Notes under the pieces: generated by a model | What the model was told of the DNA's origin: nothing | What the model saw: the letters and a program-made list of their open reading frames with translations, nothing else | Databases searched by the model: none | Position numbers and translations under genes: made by a program | In this document: one piece after another, positions 51,092 to 56,865 of the stretch | Layout: each line of letters opens with the position of its first letter | Numbering within the stretch: position 1 is the first letter of the stretch | NCBI GenBank assembly: GCA_944371605.1 | Contig: CALVXU010000009.1 | Coordinates: 1-56,865 of the forward strand | Direction of reading: 5' to 3' | DNA from: an uncultured Bacilli bacterium | Lineage (GTDB): Bacteria; Bacillota_I; Bacilli_A; RFN20; CAG-288 | Length of the DNA: 56,865 nt

Positions 51092-51115
51092 CCCATTCTG
51101 ATATGGGCTTTTTTT
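51092..51115 (+). terminator. Terminator of tRNA-Pro
   Basis: CCCAT (51092-51096), 6-nt loop, ATGGG (51103-51107), C, then seven T residues (51109-51115). It lies 19 bp after the tRNA. Confidence 0.75.
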
Positions 51116-51130
51116 ATACTAAAAATTTGA

Positions 51131-51136
51131 TATAAT
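51131..51136 (+). promoter_or_regulatory. -10 box of the CNNM gene pair
   Basis: A perfect TATAAT between the tRNA-Pro terminator and the ribosome site AAGGAG (51153-51158). The -35 is not convincing (T-rich tract). The leader would be about 25-28 nt. Confidence 0.45.
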
Positions 51137-51168
51137 CTTATTACGTGCTATTAAGGAGAGCACCAAAC

Positions 51169-52281
51169 GTGGACATAGACAGTAGTCCTTGCCTTCAAAA
51201 TTCCCAAGCAGTCACAAACCCAACTGTTTGGGGTATGCCTTTGTGGGTTTGCTGGGTCATCATCGCTATCCTCTTGTTGATCAGTGCAATTTATTCAGCT
51301 AGTGAGAACGCCTTTTCAAATTGTAATAAATTCCATTTTAAATCTTTAGCAGCCAAAGGAAACAGAACTGCTAAATTAATCACACGATTAGTCGATCATT
51401 TCGATGGTACTTTAATAACTGTGCTAGTAGGAAATAACATCATTCAAACATTGATGTCATTCCTTTCGGCTATGTTATTTTATAACATCTGTGAAATCTA
51501 TGGATTGGGCGATGGTGTAGAAGCCATTTTATCAACTGTAGTGATGGCTTTCTTAATTTATATCGTTTCTGATACTGTTCCAAAAATTGTTTCTAAAGCT
51601 ATGCCAAATAAGATGGCAATCTTTTTAACATATCCAGTAATTATCACCGAAATACTTTTATTTCCTGTCATCTTCATATTCAGATCTTTTCTAAAATTAG
51701 TGCATAAGCTTTTCAAAGTCAAAGAACAGAACTTGCTGTCAAAAGAAGACATATTACATTCCGTTTCTTTGGCAATAAATGACGAGAACAACGCCGATGA
51801 AGAAAATGAAGAAAAACTTTTTGAAAAAGATGAAACCCAAATTTTAGATAATGTCTTTTCATTTGACAAATTAGCAGTAAAAAAAGTTTATACCCCTAAA
51901 GAAAAGGTCTTTTCTTTGAGCGTCAATGATCTGAATACGAAAAAAGTTAATGAAGTTATTCTAAACACTAATTTTTCTCGTATCCCTGTTTATGATGGAG
52001 AAACTGATAACATCATCGGAATACTCGTCACTAAAATTTATTTTGAAGAATATGCCAAAGATAAGCATCTCAGCATTCCATCTATTTTGGAGCCAGCCGT
52101 CTTTTTAGAATCTTCTCTGCCATTAGACGAGGCTTTCGACACTCTAAATAGTGAAAAAGTGCATTTAGGAATAGTTAAGGAAAATGATCGCTATATCGGC
52201 ATTATCTCTATGGAAGATATTTTAGAAGAGCTAGTGGATGACATTGATGAAGCTCCTATTAAAAAAGGAGAAAAAGCATGA
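51169..52281 (+). CDS. CNNM/DUF21-CBS membrane protein without CorC domain
   Basis: The start is GTG 51169, 10 nt after AAGGAG; the frame also reaches a GTG at 51145, which lies before that site. 370 aa. An N-terminal hydrophobic DUF21 (CNNM) domain with about four TMs ('LLISAIYSASENAFSNCNKF' is the family's SASE motif) is followed by a CBS pair (TKKVNEVILNTNFSRIPVYDGETDNIIGILV and the second ending in MEDILEELVDDIDE). It stops after CBS2 and lacks the C-terminal CorC/HlyC domain. The family takes part in magnesium/cobalt efflux or ion homeostasis. It overlaps its paralogue by 4 nt (ATGA). Confidence 0.85.
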   Translation: MDIDSSPCLQNSQAVTNPTVWGMPLWVCWVIIAILLLISAIYSASENAFSNCNKFHFKSLAAKGNRTAKLITRLVDHFDGTLITVLVGNNIIQTLMSFLSAMLFYNICEIYGLGDGVEAILSTVVMAFLIYIVSDTVPKIVSKAMPNKMAIFLTYPVIITEILLFPVIFIFRSFLKLVHKLFKVKEQNLLSKEDILHSVSLAINDENNADEENEEKLFEKDETQILDNVFSFDKLAVKKVYTPKEKVFSLSVNDLNTKKVNEVILNTNFSRIPVYDGETDNIIGILVTKIYFEEYAKDKHLSIPSILEPAVFLESSLPLDEAFDTLNSEKVHLGIVKENDRYIGIISMEDILEELVDDIDEAPIKKGEKA

Positions 52282-53621
52282 GTCGCGAAACCTTGATTAT
52301 TGTTTATAGCATCGTCCTAGTCATCCTGTTTGGCTTAAGCTTTTTCTTTTCTTCATCGGACATGGCTTATGGCTCAGTTGATATTTTCCGCTTAGATAAA
52401 GCTTTGGAACAAAAACCTAGAAATAAAGGTATTTTAAAAGCAAAAAAACTATCGGTTGATTATTCAAAGACGATTTCTACTATTCTATTATGCAATGATA
52501 CTGTCAATGCTGGACTTGATTCACTGTCGACTTTAATCGGTGTAAATTTAGCCTATCTTGTGTTAGCAGACACTGGGATAGTCAGTCAAGAACTAGCTGC
52601 CACAGCTGAAAATTGGGGCTTAATCGCTTCGATGATCTGCTTAGTTTTAAAAATTGTTTTCGGAGAGATCACAGCTAAATCAATCGGTAAAATATACAAT
52701 TTTAAATTAACTATTTTATATTCAAGAATTTTAGATTTCTTGAGATATCTATTTTTACCGATAACTTTCGTCATTTCATCTTTAGGTGAATTGGTATCTA
52801 AACCGATTATCAAACATGTCGATGATATCGTCATCAATGAAGACGATTTGCACAACATGGTTGATGATATTGAAGACCATGGTCAAGTAGATGAAGAAAA
52901 AGCCAATCTTTTACATGAAACGATCAGATACACTCATACCGAAGCATATGAAGTCATGACCCCTCGTGTGGATCTCAACGCTATTGATGTCGAAGATGAT
53001 TTAGAGAGTATTATCGATAATCCAAACACTTACAAAAATAGCCGACTACCTGTTTATGAAGGGACTGTTGATAATATCATTGGATATGTCAGAAGCAAAG
53101 AATTAATGGTCGCTAAAATCAGCGGTGATAAAATTTCATTAAAAGACATCTTATTGAAGCCTCTACGTTTTCCACGCTCTACTGAAATCAATGATATTTT
53201 AAAAGTTTTCAAGCAGAAAAAAGAACATTTCGCAATTGTTATGGATGAATATGGTGGTGTCGAAGGAGTCATCACAATGGAAGATATTTTAGAAGAAATC
53301 GTCGGTGAAATCTGGGATGAAAAAGATGATCCTGAGGCGCGATATTCATTAAAAAAAGACGGCTCTTACATCATAGATGGCTCTTTAACATTAGAAGATT
53401 TCTGTGATCTTTTAAATATCGATTATGAAAAACTCGATACCGAGTATGTGACTATTGGTGGCTATATCATCGAGCTTTTAGACGATAAATTCGCCAAAGT
53501 TAACGATACTGTCACATTAGACGACTATCAAATAAAGGTAATAGCAGTTGACAAAAATGGTGCTGTCGAAAAACTCTTAGTCAAAAAAGTCATCACTGAT
53601 GAAAAGGATGATAATGATTGA
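52278..53621 (+). CDS. CNNM/CorC-family protein with CBS and CorC domains
   Basis: 447 aa, full-length member of the CNNM (HlyC/CorC) family. DUF21 membrane domain with 'LFGLSFFFSSSDMAYGSVD', a CBS pair around residues 215-350 ('NSRLPVYEGTVDNIIGYV', 'FAIVMDEYGGVEGVITMEDILEEIVGEIWDE') and the C-terminal CorC_HlyC transporter-associated domain ('YIIDGSLTLEDFCDLLNI... EYVTIGGYIIELL'). It probably handles magnesium efflux. Together with the shorter upstream paralogue it could form a heteromer. The stop is 4 bp from the convergent cysE stop. Confidence 0.92.
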   Translation: MSRETLIIVYSIVLVILFGLSFFFSSSDMAYGSVDIFRLDKALEQKPRNKGILKAKKLSVDYSKTISTILLCNDTVNAGLDSLSTLIGVNLAYLVLADTGIVSQELAATAENWGLIASMICLVLKIVFGEITAKSIGKIYNFKLTILYSRILDFLRYLFLPITFVISSLGELVSKPIIKHVDDIVINEDDLHNMVDDIEDHGQVDEEKANLLHETIRYTHTEAYEVMTPRVDLNAIDVEDDLESIIDNPNTYKNSRLPVYEGTVDNIIGYVRSKELMVAKISGDKISLKDILLKPLRFPRSTEINDILKVFKQKKEHFAIVMDEYGGVEGVITMEDILEEIVGEIWDEKDDPEARYSLKKDGSYIIDGSLTLEDFCDLLNIDYEKLDTEYVTIGGYIIELLDDKFAKVNDTVTLDDYQIKVIAVDKNGAVEKLLVKKVITDEKDDND

Positions 53622-53625
53622 TATA

Positions 53626-54447
53626 TTAGCGAGTCTCATCTTTAGGGACGATAGTTATATCTGTTTTTGTCAAATATACTAGTGAATGTTTTGGTACTGA
53701 ATGAGTCAAAAAAACATTTGCTCCGATGGTAGAATCTTCTCCGATGATAGTATCTCCACCAAAAATAGCTGCTGAAGAATAAATGGTACAATTATCTTCA
53801 ATCGTCGGATGGCGTTTTTGCCCCTTTAAGCGATTACCTTTTTTTAAAGATAAAGCCCCTAAAGTGACGCTCTGATATAGTTTGACATTATCGCCGATAA
53901 TACAAGTTTCACCGATGACGATTCCAGTACCGTGATCGATGAAAAAACGTTTTCCAATCTGAGCACCCGGATTGATATCGATGCCAGTAGAACGATGAGC
54001 ATCTTCAGTTATCAAGCGGGCGAGAAATTTTAAATTCATCTTATAAAAGAGATGGGCGATACGATAGTTGCTGATCGCATAGAATCCCGGATAACAATAA
54101 ATCACCTCTTGAATCGAATCGGAGGCAGGATCTCCTTCGAGAATAGCTTCAGCACTGCCTAACAGCAAGTTTCTGATATCAAGTAATGAGTTCATGAAGA
54201 ATTTCACTTTATTAGTGATATCGTCACTAGCAGAGTCTTCGAGGATCATCGCTAATTTATGTTCTATTTTTTTAACGAGCTCATCAACATCTTCAGAAGT
54301 GAAATCATTATTGATAAAATCAAGAACCAGCAGCTTTTTCACCTCAAAAAGAAAAGAATAAAAAAGTCCTTTATCAAAACGAAGTTTAGATTCACCTTTA
54401 TTTGAATCATATGAAGCGATAAAACTTTCACTTATACTTTTATTCAT
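53626..54447 (-). CDS. cysE: Serine O-acetyltransferase
   Basis: Makes O-acetylserine for cysteine synthesis. The start is ATG 54447, 5 nt after GGAAGG; the longer frame to 54570 runs through cysK in another frame and is not supported. 273 aa. An N-terminal helical domain is followed by the left-handed beta-helix of hexapeptide repeats (IDINPGAQIGKRFFIDHGTGIVIGETCIIGDNV in pieces), with the catalytic His in FIDHGTGIVIGE. The segment YCYPGFYAISNYRIAHLFY is the plant/EpsC-like pattern. It overlaps cysK by 8 nt. Confidence 0.95.
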   Translation of the reverse strand: MNKSISESFIASYDSNKGESKLRFDKGLFYSFLFEVKKLLVLDFINNDFTSEDVDELVKKIEHKLAMILEDSASDDITNKVKFFMNSLLDIRNLLLGSAEAILEGDPASDSIQEVIYCYPGFYAISNYRIAHLFYKMNLKFLARLITEDAHRSTGIDINPGAQIGKRFFIDHGTGIVIGETCIIGDNVKLYQSVTLGALSLKKGNRLKGQKRHPTIEDNCTIYSSAAIFGGDTIIGEDSTIGANVFLTHSVPKHSLVYLTKTDITIVPKDETR

Positions 54448-55363
54448 ATAAACCTTCCACCGAGAGATATCTCTCACCGTTATCTGGAAAAACAGTGACG
54501 ATATTCTTATATTTATACTTTTTAGCGATTTCAATCGCACCACACAGATTGCAGCCTGATGAAATACCACATAACAACCCTTCTTCTTTAGCTAAAATAC
54601 GAGTGAAATCATAAGCATCAGTATCTGAAATTGCTAAAATTTCATCGACATATTCTAGTTTGAGATTTCCAGGTTGAAATCCGGCTCCGATACCTTGTAT
54701 TTTATGTGGTCCCACCTTTCGTTTTAAAATATATGATGAGGATAATGGCTCTAATCCGATGATTTTAATCTCCGGTTTCTGTTCCTTCAAATATTTGGCA
54801 GTGCCCGAAAGAGTTCCACCCGTTCCAAAACCAGCGATAAAACAATCAATATTTCCATCAAGTGCCCGGTATATTTCTCTTGCAGTAGTCAAATAGTGAG
54901 CCTTTAAATTACTGAGGTTAGAGAACTGACCCACAACAAAAGAATTATCATGTTCTCTAATGTAATTATCGCTAGCTTCAACTGCTCCTGACATCCCTTT
55001 CTCAGCCGGTGTCAAAATCACCTCAGCACCATATGCTCTCATCATTTTGATTCTTTCGACTGAACAGCTAGCAGGCATAAAAATGACAAGCCTCATCTTT
55101 AGATATGCTGCTATCGCTGCTAAGCCGATGCCGGTATTACCTGAGGTCGGCTCTACTAAAACAGTATCTTGATTTATTTTTTTCTCCTCTAGAGCATCTA
55201 AAATCATCTGTTTAGCCGCTCGATCCTTGATTGATCCTGTCGGGTTTGTCCTTTCGAGCTTAGCATATATATCGGATTCTAAATGATACTTCTTTTTGAT
55301 GTTTTCTAAGCTGACTAGCGGTGTATCACCAATCAAATCGATTAAACCATGTTTTATGTTCAT
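54440..55363 (-). CDS. cysK: O-acetylserine sulfhydrylase (cysteine synthase A)
   Basis: PLP enzyme making cysteine from O-acetylserine and sulfide. 307 aa. Lys46 in NPTGSIKDRAAK binds PLP. EPTSGNTGIGLA binds the substrate carboxylate, and GFGTGGTLSGTAKYL holds the PLP phosphate. The cysK-cysE pairing gives a complete two-step route from serine. Its promoter carries a palindrome centred on the -35 box, suggesting regulation by a repressor. Confidence 0.97.
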   Translation of the reverse strand: MNIKHGLIDLIGDTPLVSLENIKKKYHLESDIYAKLERTNPTGSIKDRAAKQMILDALEEKKINQDTVLVEPTSGNTGIGLAAIAAYLKMRLVIFMPASCSVERIKMMRAYGAEVILTPAEKGMSGAVEASDNYIREHDNSFVVGQFSNLSNLKAHYLTTAREIYRALDGNIDCFIAGFGTGGTLSGTAKYLKEQKPEIKIIGLEPLSSSYILKRKVGPHKIQGIGAGFQPGNLKLEYVDEILAISDTDAYDFTRILAKEEGLLCGISSGCNLCGAIEIAKKYKYKNIVTVFPDNGERYLSVEGLYE

Positions 55364-55383
55364 ACTTTATTTTCCTATTCGAA

Positions 55384-55413
55384 ATTATAATATAATAAAT
55401 TGACTTTAATCAA
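55384..55413 (-). promoter_or_regulatory. Promoter of cysK-cysE
   Basis: On the minus strand TTGATT (55408-55413), 18 nt, TATAAT (55384-55389), 20 nt before the cysK ATG. AGGA lies between. Confidence 0.65.
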
Positions 55414-55419
55414 AAGTCA
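55401..55419. repeat. Palindrome over the cysK -35 box, possible operator
   Basis: TGACTTT (55401-55407), 5-nt spacer, AAAGTCA (55413-55419): perfect 7-bp arms covering the -35 hexamer. The position fits a repressor site such as that of a CymR-like Rrf2 regulator, but no regulator gene is in the window. Confidence 0.5.
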
Positions 55420-55484
55420 GTATTTATTATAAATAAATAATTGAAAACAAAATAAAAAAATGCTTAAATAATAAACGCGTCATT

Positions 55485-55493
55485 TGTTATAAT
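55485..55493 (+). promoter_or_regulatory. Extended -10 promoter of tRNA-Leu(CAA)
   Basis: TGT-TATAAT (55485-55493), an extended -10, 14 nt before the tRNA 5' end. The -35 (TTAAAT, 18 nt upstream) is weak. Confidence 0.6.
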
Positions 55494-55507
55494 AACTTTT
55501 GCGACTT

Positions 55508-55592
55508 GCCTTCGTGTTGAAATTGGTATACAAGGTGGACTCAAAATCCACTGGCCTGATAAGCCATGCCGGTTCAAGTCCGGCCGAAGGCA
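55508..55592 (+). tRNA. tRNA-Leu(CAA)
   Basis: Acceptor GCCTTCG/CGAAGGC, anticodon stem-loop GTGGA-CTCAAAA-TCCAC with anticodon CAA (reads UUG), class II variable arm, T-arm GCCGG-TTCAAGT-CCGGC. 85 nt, discriminator A, no encoded CCA. Confidence 0.93.
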
Positions 55593-55607
55593 TTATCTAA
55601 CAAAATT

Positions 55608-55632
55608 TCTGAGAATAATTCTCAGATTTTTT
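55608..55632 (+). terminator. Terminator of tRNA-Leu(CAA)
   Basis: TCTGAGA (55608-55614), 5-nt loop, TCTCAGA (55620-55626), then TTTTTT (55627-55632). It lies 15 bp after the tRNA. Confidence 0.88.
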
Positions 55633-55647
55633 ATTTTAAGGAGAATT

Positions 55648-56154
55648 ATGTCTGAATATCAAATTGTCAAAGGTGACATCACCGAATTAAAAGTAGATGC
55701 GATAGTCAATGCAGCTAATGAGACCTTGCTAGGCGGTGGAGGAGTTGATGGTGCTATTCATCGAAAAGCTGGTCCTGAATTATTAAAGGAATGTCGCTTA
55801 TTAAATGGTTGTCATACTTCTGAAGCTAAAATAACTAAAGGATATAGGCTAATGGCCAAGTATATCATCCATACTGTCGGCCCGATATATTTTGGGCTTG
55901 AGAGTGATGCTGATTCACTAAAAAATTGTTATATCAATTGCCTGAATTTAGCGATGAAATATGATATCCACTCTATCGCTTTTCCAGCGATTTCAACAGG
56001 TGCCTATCGATATCCTTCTAAAGCCGCTGCTAAAATCGCGATTGAAACAGTTAATAAATTCTTATCATCAAATCAAAATTACGACTTCCAAATCATTTTT
56101 TGTTGTTATGATGATGAAACATATCAAAATTATTTAGAGATAGCTAAAAAATAG
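55648..56154 (+). CDS. Macro-domain O-acetyl-ADP-ribose deacetylase
   Basis: 168 aa, a stand-alone macro domain of the YmdB/MacroD type. ADP-ribose-binding features: [23 protein letters not shown] (catalytic Asn/Asp and the Gly loop, seen in parts) and [13 protein letters not shown]. It removes ADP-ribose or deacetylates O-acetyl-ADP-ribose. The start is 4 nt after AAGGAG. No ADP-ribosyltransferase or sirtuin is next to it. Confidence 0.93.
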   Translation: MSEYQIVKGDITELKVDAIVNAANETLLGGGGVDGAIHRKAGPELLKECRLLNGCHTSEAKITKGYRLMAKYIIHTVGPIYFGLESDADSLKNCYINCLNLAMKYDIHSIAFPAISTGAYRYPSKAAAKIAIETVNKFLSSNQNYDFQIIFCCYDDETYQNYLEIAKK

Positions 56155-56194
56155 CCGTTATGTTGAGATCTTTTAAGCTTATCTATTCTATTTT

Positions 56195-56219
56195 TAATAA
56201 TTTTTATTTAAAATTATTA
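56195..56219. repeat. Perfect AT-only inverted repeat
   Basis: TAATAATTTT (56195-56204), 5-nt loop, AAAATTATTA (56210-56219), in the 87-bp gap between the macro-domain gene and the 152-aa gene. No T-run follows. It could overlap the next gene's promoter (TATAC at 56219 onward). Confidence 0.45.
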
Positions 56220-56241
56220 TACATTTTCTAAGGAGGGTAAT

Positions 56242-56700
56242 ATGGCTAAAGAAAAAAAGATTACCATGGCAGTTATCAGTTATCTTTATTATTCGAAAAA
56301 AGATAATGTGACATATTTATTTACTATTAATGATAACATCGGGGAAATGGGCGCAGAAATCAGTTACGATTATGCTAAACAAGATTGTTCTTCCACAACG
56401 GTAAAAGCCTTGAAAGGTAAAATTTGGCCACTATCAAAGCACTGGAGATATTACGTCAGTCGTCAAACGATCAAAAAATATTTACTCCCAAAAACTGATG
56501 AGTTTTTATCAACATTAAAGCAAGTAAAAAGCACTAAATCTTCTGATCATTATGTCTCAATATCAATCTTGTTAAGCGATGCCTCTACTTGCGATAAAAG
56601 AATCAGCTTGACAGAATTAAAAAAGCATCCGATTTTAACTGATATGATCAAAAATTTAGTTCCAGAAGAAGCAGAATTCCCCTCTTGGCTAGAAAGGTAA
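56242..56700 (+). CDS. Uncharacterised 152-aa protein
   Basis: Not recognised. The start is well supported: AAGGAGGG lies 6-7 nt before ATG 56242. The product is soluble and basic (net positive), with no signal peptide or TM segment. The N-terminal half looks like beta strands (ITMAVISYLYYSKKDNVTYLF), with two Trp (ALKGKIWPLSKHWRYYV), and the C-terminal half is helical, ending in EFPSWLER. It lies 4 bp before a PepV-like gene and is probably cotranscribed with it. Confidence 0.75.
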   Translation: MAKEKKITMAVISYLYYSKKDNVTYLFTINDNIGEMGAEISYDYAKQDCSSTTVKALKGKIWPLSKHWRYYVSRQTIKKYLLPKTDEFLSTLKQVKSTKSSDHYVSISILLSDASTCDKRISLTELKKHPILTDMIKNLVPEEAEFPSWLER

Positions 56701-56704
56701 AACT

Positions 56705-56865
56705 ATGAACGAAAAAATCAAAGAGATCAATGTCAAAAATACTATTTATCAGGAACTGATCAAGCCTTACGAAAAAGAAGCTTTAAACACTTTAAAAGAA
56801 TTGATAGCTATTCCTTCTGTCCACGATGAAAGTAGTATCACAAGTGATAAACCATTTGGGCAAGA
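56705..56865 (+). CDS. PepV-like M20 dipeptidase, 5' end
   Basis: Only the first 53 codons are in the window. The pattern EALNTLKELIAIPSVHDES... followed by DKPFG matches the start of M20-family dipeptidases of the PepV group (L..LI.I.SV...., then PFG). The ATG is 4 bp after the preceding stop, so it is coupled to the 152-aa gene. The catalytic metal ligands lie beyond the window edge. Confidence 0.65.
   Translation, partial: MNEKIKEINVKNTIYQELIKPYEKEALNTLKELIAIPSVHDESSITSDKPFGQ

Noticed and set aside
54448-54570. Extended N-terminus of cysE
   Set aside because: It runs through the cysK coding sequence in another frame. The ATG at 54447 has a good GGAAGG site and the standard family start.
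55481-55640. CRISPR-like or other repeat array near tRNA-Leu(CAA)
   Set aside because: Only the tRNA arms and the terminator hairpin are repeated; no spaced direct repeats here or elsewhere in the window.

Overview
The window is AT-rich, gene-dense DNA from a low-GC Gram-positive bacterium. The evidence is the gene set: a sufCDSUB operon, gdpP-rplI-dnaB-walJ-rlmH, gatCAB, PrsA-type lipoproteins, comFA/comF and acyl-ACP thioesterase. Most genes have GGAGG-like ribosome binding sites, TGA is used as a stop, and the tRNAs lack an encoded CCA. An uncultured host-associated Bacilli lineage (RF39 / Erysipelotrichales-like) is plausible, but that is inference, not demonstrated.

Layout. 1-1946 looks foreign. 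It holds the 3' part of a GC-richer secreted protein with divergent InlB-type repeats, a terminator, and a decayed IS3-family transposase ending in a recognisable right inverted repeat 21 bp short of the first core gene. 1968-9898 is a minus-strand block: a YgjP-like metallopeptidase, a TrmH-type rRNA methyltransferase, an alpha/beta hydrolase, then ileS-lspA-rluD and an M29 aminopeptidase. A tRNA-Leu(GAG) and an OST-HTH/DUF3825-like protein coupled to a GNAT acetyltransferase run on the plus strand (9961-12777). 12771-19185 (minus) is sufC-D-S-U-B followed by mnmG. 19257-23476 (minus) is a PrsA-type foldase lipoprotein, a second large lipoprotein and a HIT protein. parA-parB (plus, 23603-25160) diverge from these. 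25129-35572 (minus) carries pcrA-ligA, gatC-gatA-gatB and tgt-queA-queH. 35725-38870 is an ABC exporter with a large FtsX-type permease, divergent from a NERD-domain membrane protein. 39709-44979 (minus) is tRNA-Gln and gdpP-rplI-dnaB-walJ-rlmH. 45103-48383 (minus) is a HAD hydrolase, acyl-ACP thioesterase, comFA and comF. 48699-53621 (plus) is an unrecognised four-TM protein with a long charged tail, tRNA-Pro and two CNNM/CBS proteins. cysK-cysE (minus), tRNA-Leu(CAA), a macro-domain protein, an unknown 152-aa protein and the start of a PepV-like dipeptidase close the window.

How the genes work together. Several groups sit near the replication origin in Firmicutes (mnmG, soj/spo0J-like parAB, gdpP-rplI-dnaB, walJ-rlmH), so the segment may be origin-proximal, although dnaA is not here. 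Translation and tRNA maturation dominate: ileS, gatCAB, mnmG, tgt/queA/queH, rluD, rlmH, a TrmH enzyme and four tRNAs. Cysteine synthesis (cysE/cysK) and SUF Fe-S assembly complement each other.

Regulatory features read by eye include interleaved divergent promoters for tRNA-Leu(GAG) and the ygjP-like gene, three genes whose -10 box lies 6-8 nt from the start codon with no Shine-Dalgarno (apparently leaderless), a palindrome centred on the cysK -35 box, a terminator for the suf/mnmG operon embedded in the opposing GNAT coding sequence, and a possible small RNA or attenuator at 48425-48533. All functional calls come from motif recognition without database searches.
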